Shown piece after piece: positions 1-8,455 of a DNA stretch of 64,000 nucleotides. Made by a program: the position numbers and the translations under genes. The notes beneath the pieces are model-generated. The model was given only the letters and a program-made list of their open reading frames with translations, ran no database searches and was not told the origin of the DNA. Source of the DNA: Azospirillum sp. TSH100 (lineage in GTDB: Bacteria > Pseudomonadota > Alphaproteobacteria > Azospirillales > Azospirillaceae); NCBI RefSeq assembly GCF_004923295.1, contig NZ_CP039634.1:1950001-2014000 (forward strand), written 5' to 3'. The stretch's first letter is position 1. Every line of letters starts with the position of its first letter.

Positions 1-911
1 TATTTCACCGGTGCGGTGATGGCCGCCACGTTGGTGAAGGGGTCGAACTCCACCTTGCCGTTCAGCAGGTCGTTGGTGAAGACGGCGTTGCCGATGCGGG
101 TCAGGGCATCCAGCCGGTTGAACCCCTCGACGACCGCCGGATTGCCGTTCTGCGCCGCGCCGCGCTTGGCCAGGGTTTCCAGGGTGGTCAGCGTCTGATC
201 GAACTGCTCGCGCAGGGCGGCGGTCTGTTCGGCCGTGCGGTCGGGGCCGAGCACGCGGTCGGCGAAGCGGTCGAACCGCCCCGGCAGGATCTTGGTGTAG
301 GCCAGGGAATAGCCCAGCGCGGCGGTCAGCGCGTCCAGATTGGTCACGGCCGGCGCGCCGTCGATTCGCAGGCTGACGCCGTTATACTCGATATGTCCGG
401 TGTGGCAGGCGGCGCAGGTCAGGCCGATCTGGTCGGGCAGCGGCTTGCCGGTCGTCGGGTCGATGTAGCCCTTGGTGCGGGCGAAGCCCACCGGCAGCCC
501 GTCCGGGTTGACCTCCTCCTCCGACTGGTTGTAGGTGGCCAGCACGGCCTTGGCCGATCCGGGCTCCGCGCCATAGCCGTAATCCCGCGCCGTCCCGCCG
601 CCCAGCCGCTTCGGGCTGGGGATGAAGCCGAATCGCTGCATGTAGGATTCGTCGGCCAGCATCTTGGGTTCGCCGAAAACCTGGATCTCCGGTTGCTCCA
701 GCGCCATGAACCAGGAATAGGGGACCGGGAAGGTCGATGTGCCCTGGCTGGCATGGTGGTACCAATAGCGTTCGCCGGGCTTCCAGTTCTGGTCGAGCCA
801 GACGGCCTCCTTGATGGGGGCTGTCGTTGGCAATGATGGCGCACAGGCGCCGAGCAGGGTCAGCGGCAGCAGGCCGGCTGCCGCCAGGATCGACAGGCGA
901 GACGCTTTCAT
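1..911 (-). CDS. Haem c lipoprotein, cytochrome c peroxidase-like (3' end beyond window)
   Basis: The reading frame is open from an ATG at 911 to the left edge, giving the first 303 residues. The N-terminus is a lipoprotein signal with lipobox LGAC and Cys23 as the predicted lipidated residue. One haem c site, CAACH, lies at residues 166-170. The region upstream of it, rich in Trp and Tyr, resembles the di-haem cytochrome c peroxidase-like lipoproteins of proteobacteria; a second CxxCH would lie beyond the edge. It probably acts in the periplasm, anchored in a membrane, as an electron-transfer or peroxide-related protein. The family assignment is inferred from memory of the motif context. The substrate cannot be read from the sequence. 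Confidence 0.75.
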   Translation of the reverse strand, partial: MKASRLSILAAAGLLPLTLLGACAPSLPTTAPIKEAVWLDQNWKPGERYWYHHASQGTSTFPVPYSWFMALEQPEIQVFGEPKMLADESYMQRFGFIPSPKRLGGGTARDYGYGAEPGSAKAVLATYNQSEEEVNPDGLPVGFARTKGYIDPTTGKPLPDQIGLTCAACHTGHIEYNGVSLRIDGAPAVTNLDALTAALGYSLAYTKILPGRFDRFADRVLGPDRTAEQTAALREQFDQTLTTLETLAKRGAAQNGNPAVVEGFNRLDALTRIGNAVFTNDLLNGKVEFDPFTNVAAITAPVK

Positions 912-1106
912 GGGGAAACCTCTGCGCGCGGGGGTTGATGTTCGATGCCCCTACTGTCGCTGGGATAAATTGGCTGCGGCAACAGGAAAATTGTATTTCT
1001 TTTCGACATGCAATTTTACGAAAAGAAACCGGAGTCTGAGGAGCGGCCGGGAGGTTTTCGTGCCGTAACTGTTCATGTGGTCAGCGAAAATCTGGAGACT
1101 TCCGCC

Positions 1107-1304
1107 ATGGCCACCGAAGATCGTTTCCAAGCCCGTACCTCCGACGCCCCCTCCGACGCGGCCCAGCGGATCGAGGACAAGCTGGTCGACCGTACCGGCA
1201 AGGCATCCGGAGATCCCGATAAGCCTGTCCAGAAGAAGTGGGAGGAGATGGGCGAGCGCGAAGAGATTGTCGAGCGGAACCAGCGGGAGGGTGGCGGCGC
1301 TTAG
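1107..1304 (+). CDS. Small hydrophilic protein of unknown function
   Basis: This is a 65-residue protein starting MATEDRFQAR, rich in Asp, Glu, Lys and Arg, with no Cys and no hydrophobic segment. The ATG at 1107 is chosen because GGAGA (1094-1098) sits 8 nt upstream; an in-frame upstream ATG at 1008 has no comparable ribosome site. It is predicted to be cytoplasmic and largely disordered or helical. It converges on the HEAT-like/ACT gene with only 27 nt between the stop codons. I do not recognise the family, and no function is proposed. Confidence 0.6.
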   Translation: MATEDRFQARTSDAPSDAAQRIEDKLVDRTGKASGDPDKPVQKKWEEMGEREEIVERNQREGGGA

Positions 1305-1308
1305 GAGA

Positions 1309-1343
1309 AGAAAGCGCCTAACCTTTTCCCCTTAGCGCTTTAC
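1309..1343. terminator. Possible shared terminator hairpin
   Basis: Arms at 1311-1321 (AAAGCGCCTAA) and 1332-1342 (TTAGCGCTTTA) pair with one bulged C. A/T-rich flanks lie on both sides, between two convergent genes. The right arm includes the stop codon of the minus-strand gene. The stem is modest, so this is tentative. Confidence 0.35.
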
Positions 1344-2285
1344 CGTGCAGGTCAGCGCCAGAATGTCCGCCGCCTTCTCCAGGTCGTCGGCGCGGACCAG
1401 CACATAGTCGGTGTTGTAGGTGGAGATTGCGAAGATCGGCAGATGGGCCTGGGCCAAGGGCACGGCGATTCGGGCCAGGATGCCGAACAGGGAGAAATCG
1501 AGGACGCCTTCCACCCGGAAGGCGCGCCAGCCCCGTTCTGCCTTCACGCCGTCGGGCACGCGGTCCTCGCGGCAGAGGATCGACAGTTCCTCCCCGGTGC
1601 GGGTGGCGCCGACCAGCGGGTCGGTCCAGTCGAGCCAGTCGGGCAGACCACTGCCCGGCGGCAACTGGGCCACCGCCAGACGATCGGGCAGGATCGTCAG
1701 GGTCAGTCCGGTCTGCTCGCGCACCAAGGCGGCGGTCAGTGTCGCCTCGTCCACCTCGAAGGGCTTCAGGATGCGGCGGGCACGCGCGGCCAGCGACGGC
1801 ACGCCGGAACGCATGGCGCGGCCCAGCATCTCCGCCGAGGTGGCGCGCAGGCCCGCGTCCGATTCGGCGAGATCGACCACGGCCTGCAAGGCGCTGGTCT
1901 GGACGATGCGGCTGGGGCTGTTCTCGAACCAGTCGGCCAGCAGGATGGCGGCCTGACGCCGCTGCTCATCGGTCATGGTCAGGCGCGGGATGATCTGGGC
2001 GATGTGCCAGCGCACCTCCGCCTGTTCGATGGCGACGGCATCGGTCAGCAGATGTTCGACATGGGCGTCTAGCCAGAGGGGATTGCCGCGCGACACCCGT
2101 TCCAGCGCGTCGGCGGCCCGCATGCGCACGCTGGCGTCGCCGTCGAACAGGCATCCGACCAGCTCTGCCAGCTTGCCCCTGTCGGCCGCCACCTCGTCGG
2201 CGACGGAGGGGGCGTCGCCCATTGCCCGCCGGTCGCCGATCGCCAGCCGGCGGGCGAGCGGGGCGTTGCGGATCAACTCATCCAT
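1332..2285 (-). CDS. HEAT-like repeat / ACT domain protein
   Basis: The protein has 317 residues. Residues about 30-165 form Ala/Leu/Arg-rich helical pairs of HEAT-like character, for example LVGCLFDGDASVRMRAADAL. Residues about 185-317 resemble the paired ACT domains of the COG3603/CASTOR-like group, ending in a typical YVLVRADDLEKAADIL strand-helix. ACT domains of this kind bind small ligands such as amino acids, so a ligand-sensing or scaffold role is inferred. The ATG at 2285 follows the mfd stop (2289-2287) by a single base, implying translational coupling with mfd. A longer in-frame start at 2498 would lie inside the mfd C-terminus and encode an Arg-rich out-of-frame stretch, so it is rejected. 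Confidence 0.75.
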   Translation of the reverse strand: MDELIRNAPLARRLAIGDRRAMGDAPSVADEVAADRGKLAELVGCLFDGDASVRMRAADALERVSRGNPLWLDAHVEHLLTDAVAIEQAEVRWHIAQIIPRLTMTDEQRRQAAILLADWFENSPSRIVQTSALQAVVDLAESDAGLRATSAEMLGRAMRSGVPSLAARARRILKPFEVDEATLTAALVREQTGLTLTILPDRLAVAQLPPGSGLPDWLDWTDPLVGATRTGEELSILCREDRVPDGVKAERGWRAFRVEGVLDFSLFGILARIAVPLAQAHLPIFAISTYNTDYVLVRADDLEKAADILALTCTVKR

Positions 2286-2286
2286 T

Positions 2287-5200
2287 TCAGCGCCGTCCGG
2301 TCGGGCGGCCGAAGCGTGATGGCGTGCCGAAGCGTGAGGCGATCTTCGCGCCGGTCGGTTTGGGCGGCGGCGGGGGAGGCGGCGGCGGTGGGGTTTCGCC
2401 GCGCGGCACGCTGCCGCCCGACGCCATCTCCGCCAGATCCTTGACCAGCTTCTGCACGCTGCGCACGCGGGCCTGCGGATCGGGCCATTCGCGAACATAG
2501 ACCAGCTTGTGGTCCGGCCGCAGCTTCATCAGCGTCAGGTGCTGGGCGATATAGGTCAGCAGCTTGGCTGGCTCGGCATAGAAATTATCGTGGAAGGCCA
2601 GCACCAGCCCCTTCGGCCCGGCATCGACGCGGTCGATGTTGGCCTGTTTGCACCAGCGCTTGATGGTGACGACGTCCAGCAGGTTCTCGACCTCCTCCGG
2701 CAGCTTGCCGAAGCGGTCGATCAACTCGGCGGCGAAGCCGTCCACCTCGGCGCGGTCGACCAGATCGGCGATGCGACGGTACAGCGACAGCCGCACCGTC
2801 AGGTCGGTGACATAGCTTTCCGGGATCAGCACCGGCGTGCCCAGGTTGATCTGCGGCACCCACTCCTGCGCCGCGGCGGCTGCGATGGCGCCCTCCTGCA
2901 TGGATGCCCGGGCGTTGGCGACGGCCTCCTCCAGCATCTGCTGGTACAGTTCGACACCGACCTCGCGTACCTGACCCGACTGCTCCTCGCCCAGCAGATT
3001 GCCGGCGCCGCGGATGTCCATGTCGTGGCTGGCGAGCTGGAAGCCGGCGCCCAGGCTGTCCAGTGTCTCGATGACATGTAGGCGCTGCTGGGCGGTGGCG
3101 TTCAGCGGCTTGTTCGGCGCGTAGGTCAGATAGGCGTAGCCGCGCTTCTTCGACCGGCCGACGCGGCCGCGGATCTGGTAGAGCTGGGCCAGCCCGAACA
3201 GGTCGGCGCGGTGGACGATCAGCGTGTTGGCGTTGGGAATGTCCAGGCCGCTTTCGATGATGTTGGTGGCGAGCAGAACCTCGAACTTGCCCTCGTCGAA
3301 GGCGGTCATGACGTCTTCCAGCTCGCCGGCCGGCATCTGGCCGTGGGCGGTGACGATCTTGACCTCCGGCACCAGCTCGCGCACCCGCTCGGCCACCTTC
3401 GCCAGATCCTCGATGCGCGGGCAGACATAGAAGGTCTGACCGCCGCGGTAATGCTCGCGCAGGATCGCCTCGCGGATCACCACCGGGTCATAGGGCAGAA
3501 CGAAGGTGCGCACCGCAAGCCGGTCGACCGGCGGGGTGGCGATCAGCGACAGCTCGCGAACGCCGGACAGCGCCATCTGGAGCGTGCGCGGGATCGGGGT
3601 GGCGGTCAGCGTCAGGACGTGGATGTCGGCGCGCAGCTCCTTGAGGCGTTCCTTCTGCTTCACGCCGAAATGCTGCTCCTCGTCGACGATGACCATCCCG
3701 AGCCGCTTGAAGTCGAGCCCCTTGGCGAGCAGGGCATGGGTGCCGACGACGATGTCGGCCGTGCCCTCCGCCAGTTCCTTCTTCACCAGCGTCTGTTCCC
3801 GGGCGGTGACCATGCGCGACAGTTGCACGACACGCACCGGCAGCCCGTTGAACCGGGTCGAGAAGGTGCGGAAATGCTGGCGGGCGAGCAGGGTGGTCGG
3901 CACGACGACGGCGACCTGCTTGCCGCTCATCGCCACCATGAAGGCGGCGCGCAGCGCCACCTCGGTCTTGCCGAAGCCGACGTCGCCGCAGACCAGCCGG
4001 TCCATCGGCCGGCCGCTGCCGAGGTCGGTGAAGATGTCCTCGATGGCCTTCAACTGGTCGTCGGTCTCGGGGTAGGGGAAGCGGGCGGCGAATTCCTGAT
4101 AGACACCCTCCGGCGTCAGCACAGGATCGGCCTTCTTCAGCATCCGCTCCGCCGCAATCTTCAGCAGGGCTTCCGCCATGTCCTTCAGGCGCTTCTTGAC
4201 CCGCGCCTTGCGGCCCTGCCAGCCGGCGCCGCCCAGCTTGTCGAGCTGGACATTGGCGTCCTCCGAGCCGTAGCGGGACAGAACTTCGATGTTCTCGACC
4301 GGGACATACAGCTTGTCGCCGCCTTCGTAGATGAGGCGCAGGCAGTCGTGCGGCGCGCCGGTTACCTCCAGCGTTTCCAGCCCGTCATAGCGGCCGATGC
4401 CGTGATCCATGTGGACGACGATGTCGCCTTCATGCAGGGCCGAATGCTCGGCGATGAAGTTGGCGGCCTTGCGCTTCTTCTTGGCCGGGCGGACCAGACG
4501 GTCGCCGAGGATGTCCTGTTCGGTGATGACGGCGAGGTCGGCGGAGGTGAAGCCATGCTCCATCCCCAGCACGATGGTGCCGATCACGCCGCGGTCGAAG
4601 CGGCGGACGTCATCCATGTTCTCCGCCGGCTCCAGGCCGGGGATACCATGGTCGGCCAGCACGTTGGACAGGCGGTCGCGCGATCCGGCGGAATAGCCGG
4701 CGATCAGCACGCGCCGCCCGTCGGCGCGCAGCGCGCGGATATGATCCTTCACCGCGTCGAAGACATTCACGTCGGGGCGGTTGCGCTCCTCGGCGAAATC
4801 GTGGCCGCGCTTGCCGCCGGCATCCACCGTGCCCTTGATGCCGGGTGGCGTGGAGAAAATCTGGAGTTGTGCCACCGCGCGCTCCGCCAGCAGCGCATCC
4901 CAGCCGGTGGCGTCGAGGAACATCGAGGCGACCGGCACCGGCTTGTAGACCGGCGAACCGGCCCGCTTCTCGATGGTCATCATGCCGTCGCGCGAGGCGT
5001 GGAAGTCGACCACCTGGGCGATGCGGGCGTCGCGCGCCTCGCTGGCCTGATGGTCCAGGCTGACGATGCCGCGCGGCAGATAGTCCAGCACCGTGTCCAT
5101 GCTCTCATGGAACAGCGGCAGCCAATGCTCCATCCCGCCATAGCTCCGCCCGGCGGAAATCGCTTCATAGAGCGGGTCGTCGTCGGTCACCGCCCCGAAC

Positions 5201-5928
5201 AGCTCGCGATAGCCGGAGCGGAAGCGGGCGATCCCGGTCTCGTCGAGGAAGACCTCCGACATCGGCTTCAGCTCGACGCTGTCGCGTTTGTCGGTGGTTC
5301 GCTGGGTCATCGGATCGAAGGCGCGCACGCCCTCCAGCTCGTCGCCGAACAGGTCGAGGCGCAGCGGCTCCTCCGTCCCCGGCGGGAACAGGTCGATGAT
5401 GCCGCCGCGCACGGCGAACTCGCCCGGTTCCCGCACTGTCTGGGCACGGGTGTAGCCGTTGCCGGCGAGGTAGCGTTGCAGCTTCTCCAGGTCGATGCGG
5501 TCGCGAATCTTGGCCGAGAACACTGCGTTCTTGAAGGCGCTGCGCGGTGGCACCTTCTGCACCACGGCGTTGACCGTGGTCAGCACGATCAGCGGCGCCA
5601 GCCCGTCGCGGTTGGCCGCCGCATCGCGTCTTGCGATCAGCCGGGTCAGCGTGTCGATGCGCCGGGCGACGATGCCGCCGTTCGGCGATACCCGGTCATA
5701 GGGCAGGCAGTCCCAGGCCGGGAAGGTCAGCACCTCCAGCCTCGGTGCGAAGAAGGCCAGCGCCTCCGCCAGCAGGGCGCAGCGCGTGTCGTCCAGCGCC
5801 ACATGCAGCAGGCCGTAGCCGCCGGCCTTCTGCGCAAGCTCCGCCAGGATGCGGGCGTCATGCCCCTCGGGCGCGCCGCCGATCAGGAGACGGCCGGCGC
5901 GGCCGGGCTGGAGATCGTAACTGACCAA
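2287..5928 (-). CDS. mfd: Transcription-repair coupling factor Mfd
   Basis: At 1213 residues this is a full-length Mfd, the ATP-driven translocase that removes stalled RNA polymerase at DNA lesions and recruits UvrA. Order: UvrB-like N-terminal module, CarD-like RNA-polymerase interaction domain around residues 500-580, RecG-like translocase with Walker A GDVGFGKTE (648-656) and DEEQ box (749-752), then TATPIPRTL and the C-terminal TRCF domain. The start is TTG at 5928 with GAGG 11 nt upstream; no nearer ATG precedes the conserved N-terminus. The extreme C-terminus carries a run of ten prolines followed by a basic tail, outside the conserved fold. The HEAT-like/ACT gene follows after 1 nt, and sdhE lies 86 nt upstream on the same strand, so the three may be cotranscribed. 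Confidence 0.97.
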   Translation of the reverse strand: MVSYDLQPGRAGRLLIGGAPEGHDARILAELAQKAGGYGLLHVALDDTRCALLAEALAFFAPRLEVLTFPAWDCLPYDRVSPNGGIVARRIDTLTRLIARRDAAANRDGLAPLIVLTTVNAVVQKVPPRSAFKNAVFSAKIRDRIDLEKLQRYLAGNGYTRAQTVREPGEFAVRGGIIDLFPPGTEEPLRLDLFGDELEGVRAFDPMTQRTTDKRDSVELKPMSEVFLDETGIARFRSGYRELFGAVTDDDPLYEAISAGRSYGGMEHWLPLFHESMDTVLDYLPRGIVSLDHQASEARDARIAQVVDFHASRDGMMTIEKRAGSPVYKPVPVASMFLDATGWDALLAERAVAQLQIFSTPPGIKGTVDAGGKRGHDFAEERNRPDVNVFDAVKDHIRALRADGRRVLIAGYSAGSRDRLSNVLADHGIPGLEPAENMDDVRRFDRGVIGTIVLGMEHGFTSADLAVITEQDILGDRLVRPAKKKRKAANFIAEHSALHEGDIVVHMDHGIGRYDGLETLEVTGAPHDCLRLIYEGGDKLYVPVENIEVLSRYGSEDANVQLDKLGGAGWQGRKARVKKRLKDMAEALLKIAAERMLKKADPVLTPEGVYQEFAARFPYPETDDQLKAIEDIFTDLGSGRPMDRLVCGDVGFGKTEVALRAAFMVAMSGKQVAVVVPTTLLARQHFRTFSTRFNGLPVRVVQLSRMVTAREQTLVKKELAEGTADIVVGTHALLAKGLDFKRLGMVIVDEEQHFGVKQKERLKELRADIHVLTLTATPIPRTLQMALSGVRELSLIATPPVDRLAVRTFVLPYDPVVIREAILREHYRGGQTFYVCPRIEDLAKVAERVRELVPEVKIVTAHGQMPAGELEDVMTAFDEGKFEVLLATNIIESGLDIPNANTLIVHRADLFGLAQLYQIRGRVGRSKKRGYAYLTYAPNKPLNATAQQRLHVIETLDSLGAGFQLASHDMDIRGAGNLLGEEQSGQVREVGVELYQQMLEEAVANARASMQEGAIAAAAAQEWVPQINLGTPVLIPESYVTDLTVRLSLYRRIADLVDRAEVDGFAAELIDRFGKLPEEVENLLDVVTIKRWCKQANIDRVDAGPKGLVLAFHDNFYAEPAKLLTYIAQHLTLMKLRPDHKLVYVREWPDPQARVRSVQKLVKDLAEMASGGSVPRGETPPPPPPPPPPKPTGAKIASRFGTPSRFGRPTGRR

Positions 5929-6014
5929 AGGAAGATGCCTCGGAGATACGGGGGACAGGCGGAGAATGTCGGGAGTCTTGGCCGGCTTAATCGGGAGCCC
6001 TTTGACCAGATCCG

Positions 6015-6323
6015 TCAGGATCCTTGACGTGGTGTGTAGCGGAACGCCGTCAACAGGCGCATCACGTCATTGTCATGCTCGGCCGGCACCGGCTCGCGCC
6101 CAGACATCCAGTCGTAGAGGTCGGGATCGCCAAGCTCCAGCAGCGTCTCGAACCGGTCGAGCATGTCGTGGTCGAAATCGCCGACATGGGCATCGGCGAA
6201 GCTTCCCATCAGCAGATCCATCTCCCGCGTGCCGCGGTGCCAGGAGCGGAAGCGCAAGCGCTTGCGCCGGTTTTCGAGCGATTCGGTCTTCTCGGGGGCC
6301 GGGTGAGTGCCGTTTTCGGTCAT
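6015..6323 (-). CDS. sdhE: FAD assembly factor SdhE (succinate dehydrogenase assembly factor 2)
   Basis: This 102-residue protein of the SdhE/YgfY (DUF339) family promotes covalent flavinylation of the succinate dehydrogenase flavoprotein in the cytoplasm. The diagnostic RGxxE motif appears in HRGTREMDLLMG at about residues 30-40, followed by the conserved acidic helices (FETLLELGDPDLYDWM). The N-terminal 20 residues are polar and probably disordered. The ATG at 6323 gives the usual family length plus that short tail; a longer upstream frame encodes low-complexity antisense sequence and is rejected. It lies just upstream of mfd on the same strand, and its start faces the riboswitch region of the divergent SMR gene. 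Confidence 0.93.
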   Translation of the reverse strand: MTENGTHPAPEKTESLENRRKRLRFRSWHRGTREMDLLMGSFADAHVGDFDHDMLDRFETLLELGDPDLYDWMSGREPVPAEHDNDVMRLLTAFRYTPRQGS

Positions 6324-6495
6324 TGATGTCCAACGTCGAAAGCCCCCAGCGCCACCAGCGGCGAAGGGGGAACCATTCAGGAACCCCATCCTGCACGGGC
6401 CGGCGCGGCGATGCAACCTTGGCTGCCTGCCTTGCCCGCCGTCTTTCTTCGCCGTCTTGACCCCACGTGGTTGAGGTCCTATCTGCCCCTTGGCC

Positions 6496-6551
6496 CGTGG
6501 GGACGACCCCGCCAGCGGCAAGAGGGTTACCGGGTGGGGACGACCCCGCCA
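6496..6551 (+). promoter_or_regulatory. Guanidine-II riboswitch (mini-ykkC)
   Basis: Two nearly identical hairpins occur in tandem: GGGG-ACGA-CCCC at 6499-6510 and again at 6536-6547, each extended by a T.G and a G-C pair. The linker is about 20 nt, and the Shine-Dalgarno GGAGG (6561-6565) of the SMR gene follows 14 nt later. Two stem-loops with ACGR tetraloops directly before a sugE-type gene are the published definition of the mini-ykkC or guanidine-II riboswitch. In that class the loops bind guanidinium and kiss each other, freeing the ribosome site. Translational control of the exporter is therefore expected here. Confidence 0.93.
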
Positions 6552-6572
6552 TTCCAAGACGGAGGCACCGTC

Positions 6573-6890
6573 ATGGCGTGGGTCACGCTGTTCTTCGCCG
6601 GTGTGTTTGAAATTGGTTGGGCTGTCGGCCTGAAATACACCGAGGGTTTCACCCGCCTGATCCCGAGCATGCTGACTGCCGCCGCGATGCTGGCGAGCAT
6701 CCTGCTGCTGGGCGCTGCGCTGAAGAGCCTGCCGCTGGGGACCGCTTATGCGGTGTGGACCGGAATCGGCACGGTGGGCACGGCCCTGCTGGGCATGATG
6801 CTGTTCGGCGAACCCGCCGGCGCGCTGCGGCTGCTGTGCATCGCGGCGATCGTCGGCGGGATCGTCGGGCTGAAGGTGCTGCATGGGTGA
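6573..6890 (+). CDS. gdx: Guanidinium exporter Gdx (SugE-type SMR transporter)
   Basis: A 105-residue small multidrug resistance protein with four transmembrane helices, working as a dual-topology dimer in the inner membrane. The conserved SMR glutamate sits in helix 1 ([15 protein letters not shown]). The helix 2-3 sequence [18 protein letters not shown] is typical of the SugE/Gdx branch, which exchanges guanidinium for protons, rather than the EmrE branch. GGAGG lies 7 nt upstream of the ATG. The gene stands alone on this strand behind the guanidine-II riboswitch, which independently supports guanidinium as substrate. Confidence 0.95.
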   Translation: MAWVTLFFAGVFEIGWAVGLKYTEGFTRLIPSMLTAAAMLASILLLGAALKSLPLGTAYAVWTGIGTVGTALLGMMLFGEPAGALRLLCIAAIVGGIVGLKVLHG

Positions 6891-6906
6891 GGGGAGGCCC
6901 TCAATC

Positions 6907-7446
6907 TCACAGCGCCTCCGTCCGGCAGGTCAGCCCCAAGGTCTCCGCGGTGTTCGCCACCGCCGACAGGCAGACATCCGCCCGCTCCGCCGGGATCGAC
7001 ACCGAAAAGCGCAGGATGTAGCGCTCCCCGGCCCGGTCAGGCAGGGTCTGCGCGTCCAATCGGACGATGTTGGCGTCGAACTGGGTGAAGATTTCCGACA
7101 GGCGTGCGACAAGGCCGGGCTGGTCGCCGCCCGACACCTCGATCCGGTGGGTGACCATCGCCTGCGGACCCGGCTGGGGATCGAAGGCGAAGCGGGTGAC
7201 CTTCACCTCGGCTCCGGCCAGGACGGGCAGGGACGACAGGCTGGCCTGGACATCCTCCACGGTCAGGTCGGCAGGCAGTTCACAGACGGCGGAAAACTCG
7301 GCCCCGGTGCCCAGCGAGGCGAAGGTGGCGTCGCGCAGGTTGATGCCCTGCTCGAACAGGTGGCTGGTGATGCCGGAAACCAGCCCGACCCGGTCAGGGC
7401 AGAATGTGGAAACCAGGGCCAAGCCCGCAGTCGAATCCGTCGCCAT
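6907..7446 (-). CDS. Tandem ACT-domain protein, GcvR-like regulator
   Basis: The 179-residue protein is made of two ACT domains: about residues 8-80 (LVSTFCPDRVGLVSGITSHL) and 95-170 (IEVSGGDQPGLVARLSEIF). This is the architecture of GcvR, the glycine-cleavage-system transcriptional repressor partner, and of related amino-acid sensing proteins in alphaproteobacteria. There is no DNA-binding domain, so it would act through ligand or protein binding in the cytoplasm. The ATG at 7446 is preferred because GGGAG lies 6 nt upstream; another ATG at 7452 abuts that ribosome site. No gcv genes are nearby, so the link to glycine metabolism rests on family resemblance only. Confidence 0.8.
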   Translation of the reverse strand: MATDSTAGLALVSTFCPDRVGLVSGITSHLFEQGINLRDATFASLGTGAEFSAVCELPADLTVEDVQASLSSLPVLAGAEVKVTRFAFDPQPGPQAMVTHRIEVSGGDQPGLVARLSEIFTQFDANIVRLDAQTLPDRAGERYILRFSVSIPAERADVCLSAVANTAETLGLTCRTEAL

Positions 7447-7565
7447 GCACATCTCCCGTATTGATCTTGTTCACGGGGCACGGGGTCGGCCGTGCCGTCC
7501 GGATGGGCGATCATCGAAGCGGGGTGCCGGGAACGCCAGCACAAAATGGCGGCCAACCCTCCCGA

Positions 7566-7853
7566 TCAGCCGCCAAACAGTTGGCGGGTGGCGGCGCTGA
7601 TGGCGTGCAGCTCCGCCGCGAGCGTCGGGTCGATGTCGTCGACGTAGTGGGAAGCGAGCAGGCCGAAATTCAGGTCGTCGGCGCGGTCCAGGCGCTTGGC
7701 TCCGTCCCGTGCCGCGCCGTCGACATACTCAAGCTGGCGCTGGATGCTGGTCAGCCAGCTGTTCTCCGGCTCCCGCCTTGCCAGCGCGGCAACACCGGAC
7801 TGGGCCTGCGCGATGCGGCGGCGCAGTTCGTCGGTGGTGGCGATGTCGGGCAT
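7566..7853 (-). CDS. Small helical protein resembling Tsi6-type immunity proteins
   Basis: The protein has 95 residues and looks all-helical. It shows the spacing WLTSIQRQLEYVDGA...LNFGLLASHYVDDIDPTLAAEL, which resembles the Tsi6 immunity family of Pseudomonas (an L-QYI helix followed by LG..A.keFD..DPEL). Tsi6 neutralises the NAD(P)-hydrolysing type VI toxin Tse6, but no toxin, VgrG or secretion gene is visible here. An orphan immunity or unrelated housekeeping role is equally possible. The ATG at 7853 has GGA 9 nt upstream; a TTG at 7880 is the alternative. The resemblance is from memory and should be treated as weak. Confidence 0.55.
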   Translation of the reverse strand: MPDIATTDELRRRIAQAQSGVAALARREPENSWLTSIQRQLEYVDGAARDGAKRLDRADDLNFGLLASHYVDDIDPTLAAELHAISAATRQLFGG

Positions 7854-7884
7854 GGCGGGATTCCGGTGCGATGGGGGCAAGGAG

Positions 7885-8445
7885 TTACTGTACCAGTCCG
7901 CCGTTGGTGACGCCCGCCTTCACGCTGTTGGGCACCACGACCTGGGTGCAGCCGCCCTTGGTCTGCACGCTGGTGCCGGGGGTGGTCCAGCTGTCGACGA
8001 TCGGGGCGGCGACCGACTTCAGGCCATGGCCGGCGGGCAGAACCGCCTTGTACTCGGCCCGGCCCGCGCCGGAAATGCCGAGGCAGTCGGGCGTCGCCGT
8101 CACCACTGGCGAGAAGAAATTGCCGAAGCGGATGCTGTCATAACCGGTGCGGACGAACTGGTACCAGCCGGTGCCGGCGGCGACCTCGATCACCTCCAGC
8201 GGCTTGGAAAAATCGATCCCCTTGGAATCGTCGACGTAGCGGGCGGAGGTAAGGTCGGTGGAGGCATAGAAATAGCTCGCCACCACGACACGGGCGTTCA
8301 GCTGATCGGCGCTTGAGCCGGGGGCCTTGGCGGCGGTCACCTGCTCGGCGGTCGGAGCGGTCTGGGCATGGCCCGGCAGTGCCGAAGCCAGCGCCAATCC
8401 CAAGGCGAGCGTAGCCGCCTTGAAAATGCTTGTGAGCGAATGCAT
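7885..8445 (-). CDS. Secreted protein of unknown function
   Basis: A 186-residue protein with a clear Sec signal peptide (residues 1-27, ending LPGHAQ). The mature part is neutral and rich in Ala, Gly, Thr and Val. It contains two cysteines (in TPDCLGI and KGGCTQV) that could form a disulfide in the periplasm. No catalytic motif or known domain is recognised. A 29-nt inverted repeat (8456-8484) sits just before the start codon and could influence expression. It lies 31 nt upstream of the Tsi6-like gene on the same strand, so the two may share a transcript. Confidence 0.7.
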   Translation of the reverse strand: MHSLTSIFKAATLALGLALASALPGHAQTAPTAEQVTAAKAPGSSADQLNARVVVASYFYASTDLTSARYVDDSKGIDFSKPLEVIEVAAGTGWYQFVRTGYDSIRFGNFFSPVVTATPDCLGISGAGRAEYKAVLPAGHGLKSVAAPIVDSWTTPGTSVQTKGGCTQVVVPNSVKAGVTNGGLVQ

Positions 8446-8455
8446 TGGCGGTCAA

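Noticed and set aside
3211..6027. A 938-codon plus-strand open frame opposite mfd
   Set aside because: It is rich in Gln, His, Arg and Gly with no domain, typical of an antisense shadow of a GC-rich gene; mfd on the minus strand is conserved end to end.
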